From: Lithospermum erythrorhizon
Lineage: Eukaryota; Streptophyta; Magnoliopsida; Boraginales; Boraginaceae
Length of the DNA: 64,000 nt
Reading direction: 5' to 3'
NCBI GenBank assembly: GCA_019722365.1
Contig: JADFUC010000511.1
Coordinates: 992,001-1,056,000, forward strand
Position 1 is the stretch's first letter. Each line of letters starts with the position of its first letter. Below are positions 1 through 13,037 of this stretch, in pieces. The notes below the pieces were generated by a model. That model saw only the letters and a program-made list of their open reading frames with translations. It had not been told where the DNA came from and searched no databases. A program made the position numbers and the translations under genes.

Positions 1-12
1 AAGGGGATTCCT

Positions 13-1098
13 CTATGGCCTACGTAAACATCCTCCAGGCAACAGAAATCTAAACTTATCTGAATTTTCTATCAAATAAGGAGGCAAATTTACTGCAGAA
101 GTTGAACGTGGAATTGATCCCAACTTCTTGATCAATTCTTGAAATGTATACTCCTCAGGCAACATATCAAAAATATCATCACCCTTACATATTATTTTCT
201 GAATCCTATCAAAATCAAGAAAATCCCTACTCTTTACTCTATCTGCATGGCTATAAGCTGTCATCTTGAACACAAAATCTCCCAATTTTCTGAAACAAAA
301 ACTACAATGCCATCCTGCATCTGAAAGGATCAAATTGGTTTGTCTAGAATGCCTATATGATGTCCATTTGCTGTTGTAAACATGAACTGAAGCTCTCCAG
401 CTGCTAGAGTCTACGAAAAATTCGAATGAATATAAATAGTTCCTCAATTGTAAATGCATTATATCAGGAATTCCTTCACACCATTGAAGCAGTTTCACTG
501 TATGATGACTTGGGATTTCATCAGCATCAGACATGATCACAAGGTCTCCATCAGAAACACCCCCACGACGAAGTAAACTGTTCATCGCTCGTCGATGAAC
601 AGCTTCAAGAACAAAAGGGTCTTCTTGTTTTGATCCATGTTTTGCAACCCTCCCTGGAATTGTTCCATAAATGATTTTATCTTCAGCAAATCGAAAACGT
701 TCCCTGTTTTCGGCGAAAAACAATGGTTTCGGTATGCCTGTGAAAGTTGTGTTACATTCCAGGATGAAAAATTTGGTCACGTAAGGAAGTAGCTCATGCC
801 ACCTAATTTCCAATAAGTCTAATTCATTAGAGAATATTACAGCATCATATACACGGCGGCGATGAGGGCGGAGGGACCAACCATGGAGGCTGCAGAGGTG
901 GTTCATGGTGACATTCTCGGCGTAGTAATGAGGGAGGGGGTGGAAGGGGGGTGGTGGATTGTCCCAAAGTGGTCTAAAGAAATATGAAATTTTCTGGAAG
1001 TGAATAAATATTGTGATGATACTTATAGTGAGGAATATTATTATAGGGACTAGTTTATTAATAGATGTTGTTCTTTGGCAGAGAAGAGTTGGAGCCAT
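13..1098 (-). CDS. GT17 family N-acetylglucosaminyltransferase-like protein (MGAT3-like)
   Basis: Single-exon ORF of 361 aa from ATG at 1098 to TAG at 13-15. It looks like a complete type II Golgi membrane protein: a short basic N-terminus, one membrane segment (about residues 16-33), a proline-rich stem (48-56), then a glycosyltransferase family 17 domain from about residue 62 to the end. Visible family signatures are [10 protein letters not shown] (91-100) and the acidic SDADEIPS block (190-197), which holds the likely metal/nucleotide-sugar binding acidic residues. The animal member of GT17 adds bisecting beta-1,4-GlcNAc to N-glycans. The plant reaction is not established, so the substrate is inferred from family only. 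Length fits plant homologues. The stop lies only 13 bases from the window edge, so its 3' UTR is outside. Confidence 0.9.
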   Translation of the reverse strand: MAPTLLCQRTTSINKLVPIIIFLTISIITIFIHFQKISYFFRPLWDNPPPPFHPLPHYYAENVTMNHLCSLHGWSLRPHRRRVYDAVIFSNELDLLEIRWHELLPYVTKFFILECNTTFTGIPKPLFFAENRERFRFAEDKIIYGTIPGRVAKHGSKQEDPFVLEAVHRRAMNSLLRRGGVSDGDLVIMSDADEIPSHHTVKLLQWCEGIPDIMHLQLRNYLYSFEFFVDSSSWRASVHVYNSKWTSYRHSRQTNLILSDAGWHCSFCFRKLGDFVFKMTAYSHADRVKSRDFLDFDRIQKIICKGDDIFDMLPEEYTFQELIKKLGSIPRSTSAVNLPPYLIENSDKFRFLLPGGCLRRP

Positions 1099-2284
1099 GT
1101 CCGCCGTGAGAGTATTTGCGCCGCCTTCAATTTTTGAAGGACTTAGGAGTTATGTTTGAATCAATGCAAGAATCATGAGCGTCAAGACTCAAGAGATTGG
1201 TAAATATATTTTCTTTCTTTTAAAAATAAAGACGTTTAGGATTTGGACTACTCTAGTCATTTAATGTAGATTACTTTTGAAGTTAATTGGTAACTAAAGA
1301 TACTCATTACAAGATTTTGTTACCAAAAAAAGGAAAAGTATGTAGCATATATTTTCTTACCAAATATATATATAATATATATATGGAAATATTAAGACTT
1401 AGTTCTTTGTATTATTATTGTCATCAATTAATTGATTATCTATATTATATATAAATTAAATAGGTGTAGTCGGTTATTCGGCTTCGACAATTTTTTTTCC
1501 ATTTAATGCACTTACTAATTATAGATTATTACATTTTAATTTGAGGGCATAATAGTAATTTGCATAATAAATTTCATAACTTCCATGTAAGATAATAACT
1601 TCCCACTATATAACATATTAATTTGCTTTTAACTACATCATATATCTATATATATTAACACAATCTATATTATCATGTCATAAAATCTACATAAAAAATA
1701 ATTGAAAATTGAGTATGACATCCATGTATCGTTATGTTAAAAATATTATTGATAAGTATTTCTTAGTACCCAAATACCAGTATTAAATAATGAATCAAGT
1801 TATATTTCAAACTGATACATAAATCAATATTATGAGTTATATGTAATAGATTATAATGATTGTACCATTAGTGTTATATTAAAGAGTTGTTGGATAATAA
1901 TAGATTGGTATAGTTAACTGATGTAATATATTTTCTATAAGGATAATCATATCAAAATCAATATAATATCAAATCACAAATCACATTAATATCCCTAATT
2001 CAATAATATTAATACATCAATAGAGAACCGCTACCCCGAGTCATTTTCCTTTGGAGTGACGGACATGTTCAAGAATTTCATTATGAGTTAATCAAAGATT
2101 GGCATCATTGGCATGTTCATTATAAGTTAAATCATAATTCTGTAACACTAGTGTAGCCATGAATGCACATGCAATTTAGTTTATCATGATTGTAAACTAA
2201 AAGAGATCGGTTTAGTATAAAACTATAAAATATCCCTTCGGGGTTGATGTTATTTTACATTTGCCTCTTGTATATCCAGTGTGT
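1099..2284. other. Gene-free AT-rich spacer with a Helitron-like copy
   Basis: This holds the 5' flank of the GT17 gene and the 3' flank of the Rab3GAP gene, both transcribed leftward. The only structure recognised is the Helitron-like repeat at 1439-1766, reported separately. No supported ORF. Confidence 0.6.
1439..1766 (+). mobile_element. Helitron-like non-autonomous element, copy 1 (diverged)
   Basis: Begins TCTATATTATATATAAA after an A and ends near TTTCTTAG followed by T. Most of its length aligns by eye with 44625-44970: shared blocks include AATTATAGATTAT, TTCATAACTT..ATGTAAGA, TATATCTATATA and GTCATAAAATCT. There is no coding capacity. The 3' hairpin is not clear, so the right end is approximate. 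Confidence 0.55.
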
Positions 2285-5200
2285 TTATACAATTGTCCAG
2301 TCATTTTCATCCAAACTCGATGCCTTCTCAGACGTTGATGCAGAGCTAGGTTTTGGAGGTTTCTTTGAAAATAATGCTGATAGAGAATGCCGCATATTGT
2401 TTCCATCTGCGTTTTTCTGGTCACTTGGAGGTGATGTCTTTCCAGAGTTCCGATCTTTACTGCCAAATATCAAACTGATTTTCTTGAAACGATTTCTCAA
2501 ATCCGCGCCAGTTGGAGTTTCTTCAGGCTGAACTGCTATCCTTATAACTTCGTCTGGATTAAGTACCATTGTTTCCAATGTTTCATACACCTGCCACAAA
2601 ATATAGATTCTCAGTTCAAGCATGTGAGCTTGATGTTCTTACATATTTACTAAATTGAATAATTGATTTTTAGTGAACAAACGTATCCATTTCAATATGA
2701 ATCATCCCTTTTGGAAATCTAATTCATACAAAAGTGAGCCCCTAGTATTAAAAGTTGTATCTTGGAAATACTGAGGTAAACAATAGGTATTACACCCTCA
2801 CAAATCTTATCAATAAGCACTAGCTCATTTTTTCAATATAACAAATCCTACTATACTAACAGGAAAGAGCAACAAGCCAAATAAGATACCTGGCATATAT
2901 CTTCAATTTTTTCAGTCCAGTTGTTGCCATTACAAGTTCCTAAAATGTAGTTTCGGCACTCATGGAATATCTTCGATAGACTTGAGTTAGTTGATAGTGC
3001 GGCATCAGCTACAACGAACCCTTTACCTAGCTGGAAAATCAGAAAAGAGAAAACACATATTATAGCAAGTCAATCATAGTGATTCGGCACTCCAAAATTG
3101 ATATGCACACTCACAAAACTTGACGTTTGAACAAATTTACCCTTCAAAATTACATTGAAAGATTGCTAAAAGAATAGATAAGTACGGGAAATTTTGTCAA
3201 ACACCTCACTTATCAGATTGTAGTTATCTACATTAGAATGGCTATATCACTTCCCTGGTAAAATTCCTCGAACAAGTGTTGCTTTTAGGCAGATGCTTAG
3301 TACTACTAAGGATGGGAAGTGATATTGGCACTACATATATTAGCTTATGACAGAACACGTGCATTTAAATAAACTAGTTTGAGAATAATGAAGGTGAATC
3401 AAAAGGCAAATGTTATATATAAAGAGCAACCCAAGGCAGCCTCTAGTTGACCAACAAAGTACAAAGGCAGAACACTTGAAGCTAAAAGAAAAAAGAAGTG
3501 AAAAGATAATATTGATGCCGAAGCAAATCAGGAACACTTACGAGAGAAAGGAAAAGCTGTTCAAAGAGATCAGATGGCTTTATATCCTCCAAGGAATGCA
3601 GGACACCTTCACTGCAAAATCATATTGATTCTTAACTAACCAAACTATTTAACGTATTGATACAATTGAAATACTATAATATCATCCAACATACACAGCC
3701 AAATCCTCATCGAAGAGAGGAGTCTGTCTTACGGCAGGTACTGGTTTTGCTGTTTCCCAGAGTTCACGCCACAAGTTACCTTAAGAAATAATCAGCCGCC
3801 ATCCATCAGTACACATAACATACTCATATGAAAATAAGTGATCACTAATATGAGTATATGACAAAAAGAGTTTGTATGAAGCCAAATTCCAAGGATGACA
3901 ATTGTAATAAGTCTTTTAAGAAATAACTGGTCACATGTTGGAAAAAAACTACCACAAGTCAACTCTAAACGTACACTTCCAGACATGAACAACCAAAAGA
4001 ATAGATTCCAAGGTGAACAATCGTATAGGTCTTTTAAGAACTAACTGGTCACCACGTAATCAATCAGATTATTGAAAGCTTTCCCATGTCCTATGAAGTC
4101 AAAGATTTTATATTCTCTAGCTCTTTCATATAATGGAATAAATGAATTTGACTACACTACATATGCTGCATATCTATTGTGGATGCAGCCACACAGTTAT
4201 CACAGGAGTAAGGCTGTGCATAATCTGACCCCATCCCCTGTTAGGTGGGAGCCTCTTTAGACGCATTGGAGAATGTTGTTGTTGTGATCACTTTATTTAA
4301 AAAAAACATCAGCACTAATGTTTTATTTTATCGAAAGAACTTGAAACAGAGATGCAAAAAGAGACTAGAAATATCAAAAGAACTGTATCATCGGTAACTA
4401 AGAGAATGATATAGCAGAGCTTGAGGGAAATAACATTATCATCGGAAAATAAAGCAATAATGAAGCATAGCTTGTGGGAAAGAAAAAAAGTTCTGCAAAT
4501 AAAGATCAACCTTCTTTTCGCATTCTGCAACTTAGTTGACCTCTAGAATACAACGAATCCCCCACATCAGTTATTTCACTATCTTCATTTTCAGTATCAT
4601 TTTCCGTCCAATCAGGAGGTGAATGCCATCTTACAAAATCTTCTAAGATACAACCAGGATTTGCTGCCTGACAAATAACATTCGCAAGCAGATTAACTAG
4701 AGTATGCAGTCATCTAAGAATACATGAAAATATTAGCCAATAACTCCTAAAAGAGGATCTTAGATGAGAAACATGAAATCAAAGAAACACACCTTGAAAG
4801 CCTGCATATCAGAGAGGAGTTGAGAACAGCCAGCACCAACACTGAGCACATGAAAATAGTAGTATTTATATATTCAATAACATTTATCATGGAATTAGGC
4901 AATTACAGTGACAAGATTCTCAAACTAGATTATCATAGATTTCAATATCCAAGGGAAAAACAGTCTTAAGCAACAGTTATGACTCTGACCTCCCAGTTCG
5001 AAGGACAAACTCTTCTGTCTCTTTTACAAGGTCTTCAGTTAGCAAAGGCCCTTCCTGAAATGAAATAATAATTTTAGGGAATACAAAGCAACCTCTTGGC
5101 TAATGAAGTCCCAAATATGAAAGCTATATATACCACACCTGCATGATTGGTGCATAAATAGGTTCGCCAGTTTCAAGCATTGTCAAGTTGTCAGCATGTT

Positions 5201-8200
5201 TATCATATCCTAAACGAGGAACCTCTTCCCCTGTGCTAACTTTAGCATACAAAATGGAATGTACAGGAACTACATCCTCTAAAACAGAAGAAACCTCATT
5301 GCCCACACTTGTATGATTCAGGATGTAATCTAAATTTTCAGTTGCAAGAGATTTGCGCCTTTTTCTTGAGATACAGCAATTGATAAGCTGTAACTGCTGA
5401 TACAAAAGGCAATAATTCAGGTCCGGAATTTCATCTTGTGGAATTCCTGGAATATATTTCCCTTCAGACCAAAGTGTTTTCAACTGCACAAGAAAAAATA
5501 TATCAGATGCATATTCTATAGCCAACAATGTGAGTACAACTGAATAGTTCACCAACTAAGTAATCTGCATACAACAGTTATAAAAACCATTCAAACATAT
5601 TCCAACATATCTGATGTTGTTTCCTTTTTACCCTGCACAGAAGACATTCTGATGAGAACTGAAAATGAGCTTGCACAAACTCAGAACTGATATATAAAAA
5701 AAGAAATGGTAAACTCCACACAATATCAGAGAAATCTAAAATGATCACAAGATGATTTTGCAGGCTTGGAAAGTCTTGAAGGAGCAGAATTGGTGGGCCC
5801 AGTAACACTCTCGAGGAGAAACTTTTCTATGATAAAGCTACCAAACTTTTTTATGATCACAAGATTACTACACTTACTTCAGTAATGATTCTACACCAGA
5901 ATGATAACATTTTCTTTATAGTCTTCAAGCTTCCAGTGGCTTCAGAGACTTTGACAACAAAACTATCAGAAGGGGCACCATGGATTTCTTTGGGCAAACC
6001 TGTGATATCGGCAGATACTCCCACAGTAAAAATGGTCTTACTCCCAGAGAATTGTCCTTCTGAGAATATCTTGCAAAATATTTGCAGCAAGTGAAAATCA
6101 CCTCATGGTGGCATAGAATTACTTATATAATTTAAAAAATTGTTCAACGTATGTGTTTCCTCAAGATGACCTGATTATGCATCTACCTGTATCCAACAGT
6201 GAATTGATCACAGCGGAAACTTTTTTATTGTTTCCAAACTCCAAAGCTAACTCGTCTTGCTTTTCACGTAAGACTAGCGATTTCATAGCTGACAGGCTCA
6301 AGCTTGCCCTTTCTCTGACTGGAGAAGAATCTCTAGATGAACCCATGAGATCTTTAATGGACTTATAAGATTTTCCAGACCTGCAGATCAATGCATAAGA
6401 CACTTAGATTTGTTTAGACGCTAATAGCGCTTGTGGTGAGAAACATCTCTCCATTTTATTTATGTATTAAAAACTCTGTAAGTAATTCATTGCTTAAATT
6501 GTATCGCATTAGATGTCAGGTAGATGCATATGACAACTTATCACTTCTCAATAGAACAAGAAGACATATCTCTATCCAGTACATAAAAGCTTATCAAAAG
6601 AGAGGCAAAAAGTATAACACCTTCAATAGAACTCGGAACACTAACAGGTATAATTCCTGCAATTCTCTAAACCCCACAAATGTTACATATAGTGTTCAGT
6701 ATAAAAACTGGGATAAGAATCTATGTGAATGATGAGAAAAATAATAATTTTGAACGCAGTTAAAATCTTACTCAATAGCTACACCCAATTGTTTCATGGA
6801 AGCTGCTGGAGGAATGATATCCGAATTTGGATCACTTAAACCTTCAGATGCAACATGATCGTTTGAGCCCTGAAAACAAGGGGAACATCAGCGGATCACC
6901 CAATAACCTGAATATTGACTTTGTGAACTGTTCAGATTGTCATTGACAAGGTTTTAACATTACCACATGTAGAAAGAAAGTTATTTGTCTCAAGCTCTTA
7001 CAGGTGGCGCTAATATATTATAATAGAAAGGATGCAGTGCAATTTACTCCCTAGATGGGTAAAAATACAGATCAAGAATCCCCTTGCATATGCACCAGAT
7101 TTACATGGTAATGTATAATACATTAATACATCACGACTACATATCTAGAACATATAATTCCAAGCAGACAAGGGAAGGGATCTAATATCAGCAACACATT
7201 AACGTGAAATTATCTATTGTAGGTTGAGGGAGTTGTCTTTCACTTGCCCCAATGTCTAATACATCACGACAACATATCTAGAAGGTATAATTTCAAGCAT
7301 GCAATCTAATATCAACAACACATTACCGTGAAATTATTTACTTTAGGTTGAGGAAGTTCTCTTTCACGTGCCATGTATAAATTTTCATCGAAAATAACAG
7401 GGGCCGTTGGAGAATTTTCAGACATCCCTGAATCTTCGGCTCCTTTTTTTCCCATTCTTATGTTTTTAAACTTCTGGTGCCAATCATACTTTGTCTTGAT
7501 AGGTGCTGGTCTCCTCCTTAAATTCTTCACGTCACCATCTTCCTGCAGACATCATTAAATCATGTGATATTAAATTCATTATTCCTCTAACACTAAAATT
7601 ATATTATTTGTAAATGCTTTTCACAGAACTCTGGAAAAAGATACCGCCTTCAGAAGTTCAGATATGACCAAGTGGAGCAGTAAAAAAAATTAGAAGAATA
7701 TCGTACCTAGCACATGCATATATATCTAAGCATGGCCATGCACATTGACTAATTCTCTCGCATACTAATTCTCTAACTTCAGCAAATAGAGTCTGATGAT
7801 TAACTTAAGGTCATATAGAAATTAATCTCACACCTTCAGTTCAAAGGTGACGACATGTTAAACCGGTTTTTGTCCATACATATTAAATTTTGGTTATAAG
7901 TACCTGGTTCTTTAACAAATGAACTATTAAAAACTCATCCTTCCCAAATAACCAATCGGATCTCCATATAATATTACAGATCAACATCAAATCCCAATTA
8001 CCTCCGATTCATTGTTCACATTCGAAGCCTCGGGCGTTGATTGCTTAGTATCAGAATCATCCCCTCCTACAGATGAAGTCGACCATTTTCCTCAAATATT
8101 AGAAAACAAAACTTATAGATTAAAATCAGTTCATTCCTAAACATGAGGTTCGATTATACAGCAGTTTATAGGTGATGAATTGTACTCCACTTCAAAAGAT

Positions 8201-8694
8201 CGTCTATTTTGATTTTCCCTTGTCAAAATTAATAAACTTTATAGTCTTAATTGACATAAATAATTTTGAATAGTAAATTACATTTAAATACTAGCATTTT
8301 AATATATTTTCACAAAAACCCTCTCCAATTTCAATTATCAAAATTAAACAAACTTCATACTACATTAATATTATACGATGACGCATGCATATCTTTGATT
8401 TGAATCAAAACTACCAAAATACTAGTAACATTTATATGTAAAAATACTAGTGTTCAAAATTTAAAAAGTCAAACTCAAAACTGGACAATCTTTTTGGGAC
8501 AATTAACGATCTCCCGAATAATAAAAACTGGACAATCTTTTTGGGACAGAAACTATAAATTGAAGAGAAAAGAAATTACTGGAATGGTGAACGATTGGAG
8601 TGGGTTTTTTATTGATATCGGTCAACACTTTCTCCGCTTTGGCAGCCGCAGAATGGAAAGCTGTTTTTGCTCTGGACACCAACGTTGCCTCCAT
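2285..8694 (-). CDS. Rab3 GTPase-activating protein catalytic subunit (Rab3GAP1-like)
   Basis: Fourteen exons read leftward: 8580-8694, 8002-8066, 7327-7542, 6772-6869, 6187-6380, 5878-6059, 5139-5483, 4990-5054, 4793-4841, 4511-4667, 3695-3779, 3542-3611, 2890-3030, 2285-2590. They join in phase to 2088 nt (695 aa). The most diagnostic part is ILEDFVRWHSPPDW followed by GNLWRELWETAKPVPAVRQ, the conserved core of the Rab3GAP catalytic domain. In animals this subunit works with a non-catalytic partner as a Rab3 GAP and Rab18 exchange factor in membrane trafficking; the plant role is inferred. An arginine is present in the PVPAVRQ segment where the catalytic arginine of the family is expected, but alignment must confirm its identity. 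The plant form is shorter than the human one (about 980 aa). The C-terminus (about 630-695) is Ser/Lys-rich and low in complexity. The exon 2890-3030 acceptor could be used 4 bases further in, but only the chosen site keeps frame with the other exons. Confidence 0.88.
4190..4285 (+). repeat. SINE-like fragment with (TTG)n tail, in a Rab3GAP intron
   Basis: Contains AGTAAGGCTGTGCATAATCT, then CTGACCCC..CCCCTGTTAGGTGGGAGCC, and ends with GTTGTTGTTGT at 4275-4285. This layout (AAGGCTGCGTAC-like box, ACCCC block, hairpin GGTGGGA, TTG tail) is that of the tRNA-derived TS/AU-type SINEs of plants. It sits in the 3780-4510 intron, opposite to the gene's strand. A related piece lies at about 36165-36256. 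Confidence 0.55.
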
Positions 8695-9100
8695 ATCTTA
8701 ATTAATGATGATTTTTATTACAACAACTTTATGATTAGTTAAAGATGTCGAAATTGATGTTCATTTTTATTAATTGAGATGTGATGATTTGTTTGAGACT
8801 AATTTAATTGGTTTGAATCGTTCTATGGAGTTTTTAATTGGTTGGATTAATTGACGGGGTTCAAGGCAGCTTGACGCTGTTATTATCAAATGGTTTAATG
8901 TCGTATTAGTCTATGTTTGGCAATTGGCATTAGGAAGTTGAGATTTCACAAGCTTTACTTCCAAATTTGTATCAATGAACGTATAAAACGAGGTTCAAAT
9001 TTGGTGCTCTCCCACAACGTCTTAAAAGGGATTTGGATAATATTATGTGTTTGATGTTTATAAATGAATTTTAAAATTACAAACGAATCATGTAAATCAC

Positions 9101-9540
9101 AACCATATTATTTATTTCTATTAATATAGAAGATACAAATACGTCAATAATTTTTTCAATTAATTTGTTGATAATGACACTTCACTTGTAATGTAAAAGT
9201 GGTTCCAAATTAATCTTTTCACTCTAGGTCAGGCTTTAATTGTCGTTTAGCCTTTTTGAAATTGAGCTTTAATGTGATTATTAATTGTCGTTATTATAAA
9301 AATATAAAATTTATATAATTAAATTTGTCTTTAATATTTCATAATATTAATTTTTAATTTTAATAATAAGCCAAAGTAATTAAATATCGAAGATATATCT
9401 TGATATGTGAAAAAGTCAATTAAAATGAATTGGAAAAAATACAAAGATGAAGCGTCTTATACAAAATGTAATGGAAAAAATCGTTCGTCCCAAAATAATA
9501 GAACATTGATACTCAGCGATTATAAATTTGATCCATTTGA
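9101..9540 (+). repeat. Dispersed direct repeat, copy 1, interrupted by a MITE-like insert
   Basis: 9101-9215 matches 10613-10789 and 9468-9540 matches 10818-10890, in the same order. Between the two blocks, copy 1 alone has about 210 bp (9230-9440). That extra DNA resembles the Stowaway-like element at 41239-41460: shared blocks include AATTTATATAATT, TTTCATAATATTAATTTT and AAAAGTCAATT. Confidence 0.6.
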
Positions 9541-10612
9541 ACAACTCCAGTCACTTGGGACCTCACGCATATGTTGTTTCCGTATATAATTTGTTTACAC
9601 CACATATCTATACATAATGTTTTTATCATATAGTTATTCTTAATGTTTTTTTTTCTAGATAATACATATATTTAATTATAAGGAGCAGAAAACTCCGGGA
9701 ACAACATAACATAAGAAAGTAGTACGATAGTCATATGTAGGTCTGTTGCAGTAATACTAGCATTGCTGTTAAAAATTATTTGTAATAAAACATCTAGAGT
9801 TGGTTGTCAAGTGATAGAAATAATAGTAAGTTCGTGATCTTCCGAGAACATTCTCCAACCTGGTTTTCGTGTAAAGGTTGTAAGAATCGAGCAAATACTT
9901 GAGAGAAGAAAATATCAATAGAAATATCCAAGTATGTAGGTTTCCTTGAAGCAACAAGCAAAAGGCTGGTGATGAGGATATTTGCTAAAATGTGTTCCAA
10001 CTCTGCCGTAAAAGCTTGTGGTCGATCATGTGTTGTTTGTGGAAGTAGTAATAGGACTAATGTAGAATATAATGTGACATTTGTAGAATCAGTTATATTA
10101 AGCATCCTTTTATTTGTGAATTCTGGATGAATACCAATAAAAAAGCGTGATATATTCTGAGATCTGTGGGATGGCGATTGTATATGGGCCGGTGGGAATA
10201 TAGTAGATATAGAAGAGTGCATCCGGTATTCATGTGTGTAATTTGGGAAAGCCTTCTGCCATAGTTAAGAGTTCCTTTTCTTATAGCATATAATTGTTTT
10301 AAATCAATAGTGCCTCCTTTTAACCTAATATCATTCCTGAAAAGTCATATAATTCACAAAGTACTTATGAGTAATAATAAGTCATGTTTAATATTAACAA
10401 GTGTCCACCATGATTTAAGAATTAAAGAAAAGAGAAAATGATATAAAGAGGAAGGATCATTATTGTTGTTAACATAAAAAGAATTTGGTAGAAAAATTTG
10501 GATTGTAAGACAAGAATAAAAAATTGGAGTGTCACACAAATTGTAAATCATTTCAACATTAGTACAAGTATCAGACTCCTTCTAACATTTTATGTGACAT
10601 TAATAGCATGAC

Positions 10613-10890
10613 AACCATATTATTTATTTATATTAATATAGAAGATACAAGTACGTCAATAATTTTTTCACTTAATTTGTTGATAATTATTTATATTAAT
10701 ATAGAAGATACAAATACATTAATAATTTTTCACTTAATTTGTTGATAATGGCACTTCCCTTGTAATGTAAAAGTGGTTCCAAATTAATTCAAAAATTGAG
10801 GTATTACTATAAAAAATTGTAATGGGAAAATCATTAACATAAAAATAATAGAACATTGATACTCCGGAGTATAACATTTGATCCATTTCG
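10613..10890 (+). repeat. Dispersed direct repeat, copy 2, with internal 63-bp duplication
   Basis: Same family as 9101-9540. Here the TATATTAATATAGAAGATAC segment occurs twice (10629 and 10692) with the following ~40 bp, which makes a partial tandem duplication. The middle insert of copy 1 is absent. Confidence 0.6.
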
Positions 10891-12930
10891 GATAATTTCT
10901 GGATTGTTTGGGAAGTTGTTGGTATCATGAAATTATTGGAATGGCCACCTATATAGGGAAGAAAAACCAAGTTCAACCTAGAGTTTTTAAAAATTGATGA
11001 TTTATTATTTCATATAATAAACACATTACATTGTATTTTATATGTAATTCAGTGTAGTCAAGTTTACAACTTCATGTCAATTGTTAGTAGTTAATGTACA
11101 TATTTTGATTGCTTTTATTGTTCATATATGTAATCAATAATATGTGATATTCAAGTAGGCAACTTTGTTTATTTATACATTATCCGTGACACATTTTGTG
11201 AGACAAGCTACAACTACCACTTGCAAATAGTACTCGATTCATTGATCTGAGGGAAATTTAAATGGCTTGAATTGCCTTGCAAAATTATAGCACTTTTGCA
11301 ATGGATTAATGTGAGAAACAAATGATGGATCGCAAAAAATCCAAACATATCCATTTACCAAAAATTTTATCGCAAATTAAGTGGCAAATATGCAATGGAT
11401 TAGTTTGGGAAACTAGTGTTGGATTAGCGATAAAACTAAAATACATCATGAGTATCCAAGCATAAATACGTTGCAAAGTAAATGCGAGATTAGCGATGGA
11501 TATGATTGAAAATGAGTGTTGTCGTTATAGAAGCGTAGAGTTGTCAGAAGCGACTTCCGTTGCAAAATTTATTTCAGCGAGAGACGATGCGATGGAAGTG
11601 AGTTTAGCGACAAAGAAATTTAAATTGACGATTTTTCGTTTGTTGATCGAGTCGCGGATACCTAATGGCCGGCCAGTTCGGCGACAATTCAACCATAGTT
11701 GATGCCGCACAATAAAATTCAATTTTATATGTTTGGATGGGAATTGAATCGGGGAGGGGGGTAAATATTTACAATTAACCTAGGGGAATAGAATCGGGAT
11801 GAACTAGGGATAATAAATTAAATTGTTATTTGGATACAATAATTTTGAAGGAGGAAATGATGGTGAATGTATTAAAATGTTTAATATATGTTGTGCACCT
11901 CCATTCTCCACGGATTTAGAGAAAAAGGATTATAGAGGAAATGGAAATGAATGCCCGTATGAGGTGTCAATGTATTTTAAAACAAAAAAAAAAAAAATTA
12001 AACAAATAGATCATTTAAAAAAATCTATTTAGTTACAAAAAAAAAAAATCAACTGTCTACAATGCATTCAAACATATCATGTTACGAATGAAATAATTAA
12101 ATCATCATAATCCATCCCTCCATCCAAAAAAAATATTGTTAAAACTTTGAATTTCAAATGGTTGTTTGATTCTAAGAAAATTGAACACGCATATTTTTAT
12201 ATACGTTATTTTATTATTATATTTTAATATTTACATCATAACAATTTTGATTCAAAGCAAAGTGTTTAATAAATAAGATTTGAAATTATTAATTTATAAA
12301 GAGTATAATTTTGAAGTTTTATTAGTAAATAAAAATAAAATCAATGAAAGAAAAAACACCACCGAAAAAGAACGGAACGGTTACGGTGCTATTAAAAATC
12401 TTAATAGAATTTGTTAACTTAAGATATATGATACTACATCTTCGAATATGTGTTAGTATCGCTTGTATATAAAGGAACACTCGCATTGAAATATGTCGAA
12501 TATCTTAAGATACGAGGGATCTTCACTTGAATCTTCAAAACTTTATAATCGCGATAACAATAATTCTGGAGTATAATAATATATATATCTTTTGAAGTTT
12601 GACCCCACGAAAACTTAAAGCAACAAACAAGCTATAAAAATTTAAAAATTATAAAATATATCATTAAAGAATCTTAACAGCCGCGATCATTTATGCTTGG
12701 CACTGCTTTTCTGAACAAGAAACCTTTGAGAGTTTCTCGGAAAATCAAAGATATGACGACCGTCACTTTATGTGATCGTTCAATGAACAAAAAAGTTAGA
12801 AGGAAAAAAGGCTTATAATGTACTCGTATTAATGAATAAATTCTTTTTGCTAAATTTGAGCAACCACGTGTTTTCATTATATATAAAGTTACGTAAAATA
12901 TGTATCAACTCTTTCAAGAAAATAGAAAGA

Positions 12931-12937
12931 TATAAAT
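12931..12937 (+). promoter_or_regulatory. Candidate TATA box of the MYB gene
   Basis: A TATAAATA motif about 105 bases upstream of the MYB start codon. A second AT-run (TATATATAAAG near 12879) lies 50 bases further up. Which one is used cannot be told from sequence. Confidence 0.35.
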
Positions 12938-13006
12938 ACAGTTTCGTGAAAACAATTTTTTCCTAGCTTATCAAAATCTTATAAATTATTTTTGTTACAT
13001 TAAGAA

Positions 13007-13033
13007 ATGAAGGCTGAGAGACAGAGGTTGTGA
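13007..13033 (+). CDS. Short upstream ORF before the MYB start
   Basis: ATG at 13007 opens an 8-codon frame (MKAERQRL) that stops at 13031-13033, four bases before the MYB ATG at 13038. If the transcript starts near the TATA motif at 12931, this uORF is in the leader and would be expected to lower translation of the main ORF. Its use is inferred only. Confidence 0.4.
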   Translation: MKAERQRL

Positions 13034-13037
13034 GGCA

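Larger units (their letters stand above)
8695..13006. other. Gene-free interval between divergent Rab3GAP and MYB genes
   Basis: About 4.3 kb of AT-rich DNA forming the upstream regions of two divergently transcribed genes. It carries a pair of diverged direct repeats (9101-9540 and 10613-10890) and a tract at 11220-11700 with recurring GCGA motifs. A 142-codon minus-strand open frame at 9794-10222 has no recognisable domain and is not called as a gene. Confidence 0.5.

Noticed and set aside
9794..10222. 142-codon minus-strand open frame upstream of the MYB gene
   Set aside because: No recognisable domain in any frame, no promoter-like context, and it lies between repeat copies. It may be a worn transposon fragment, but nothing supports a gene.
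11220..11700. Tract with repeated GCGATGG/TTAGCGA motifs resembling CACTA subterminal repeats
   Set aside because: No CACTA termini, no regular spacing and no 3-bp target duplication were visible, so it is not called as an element.
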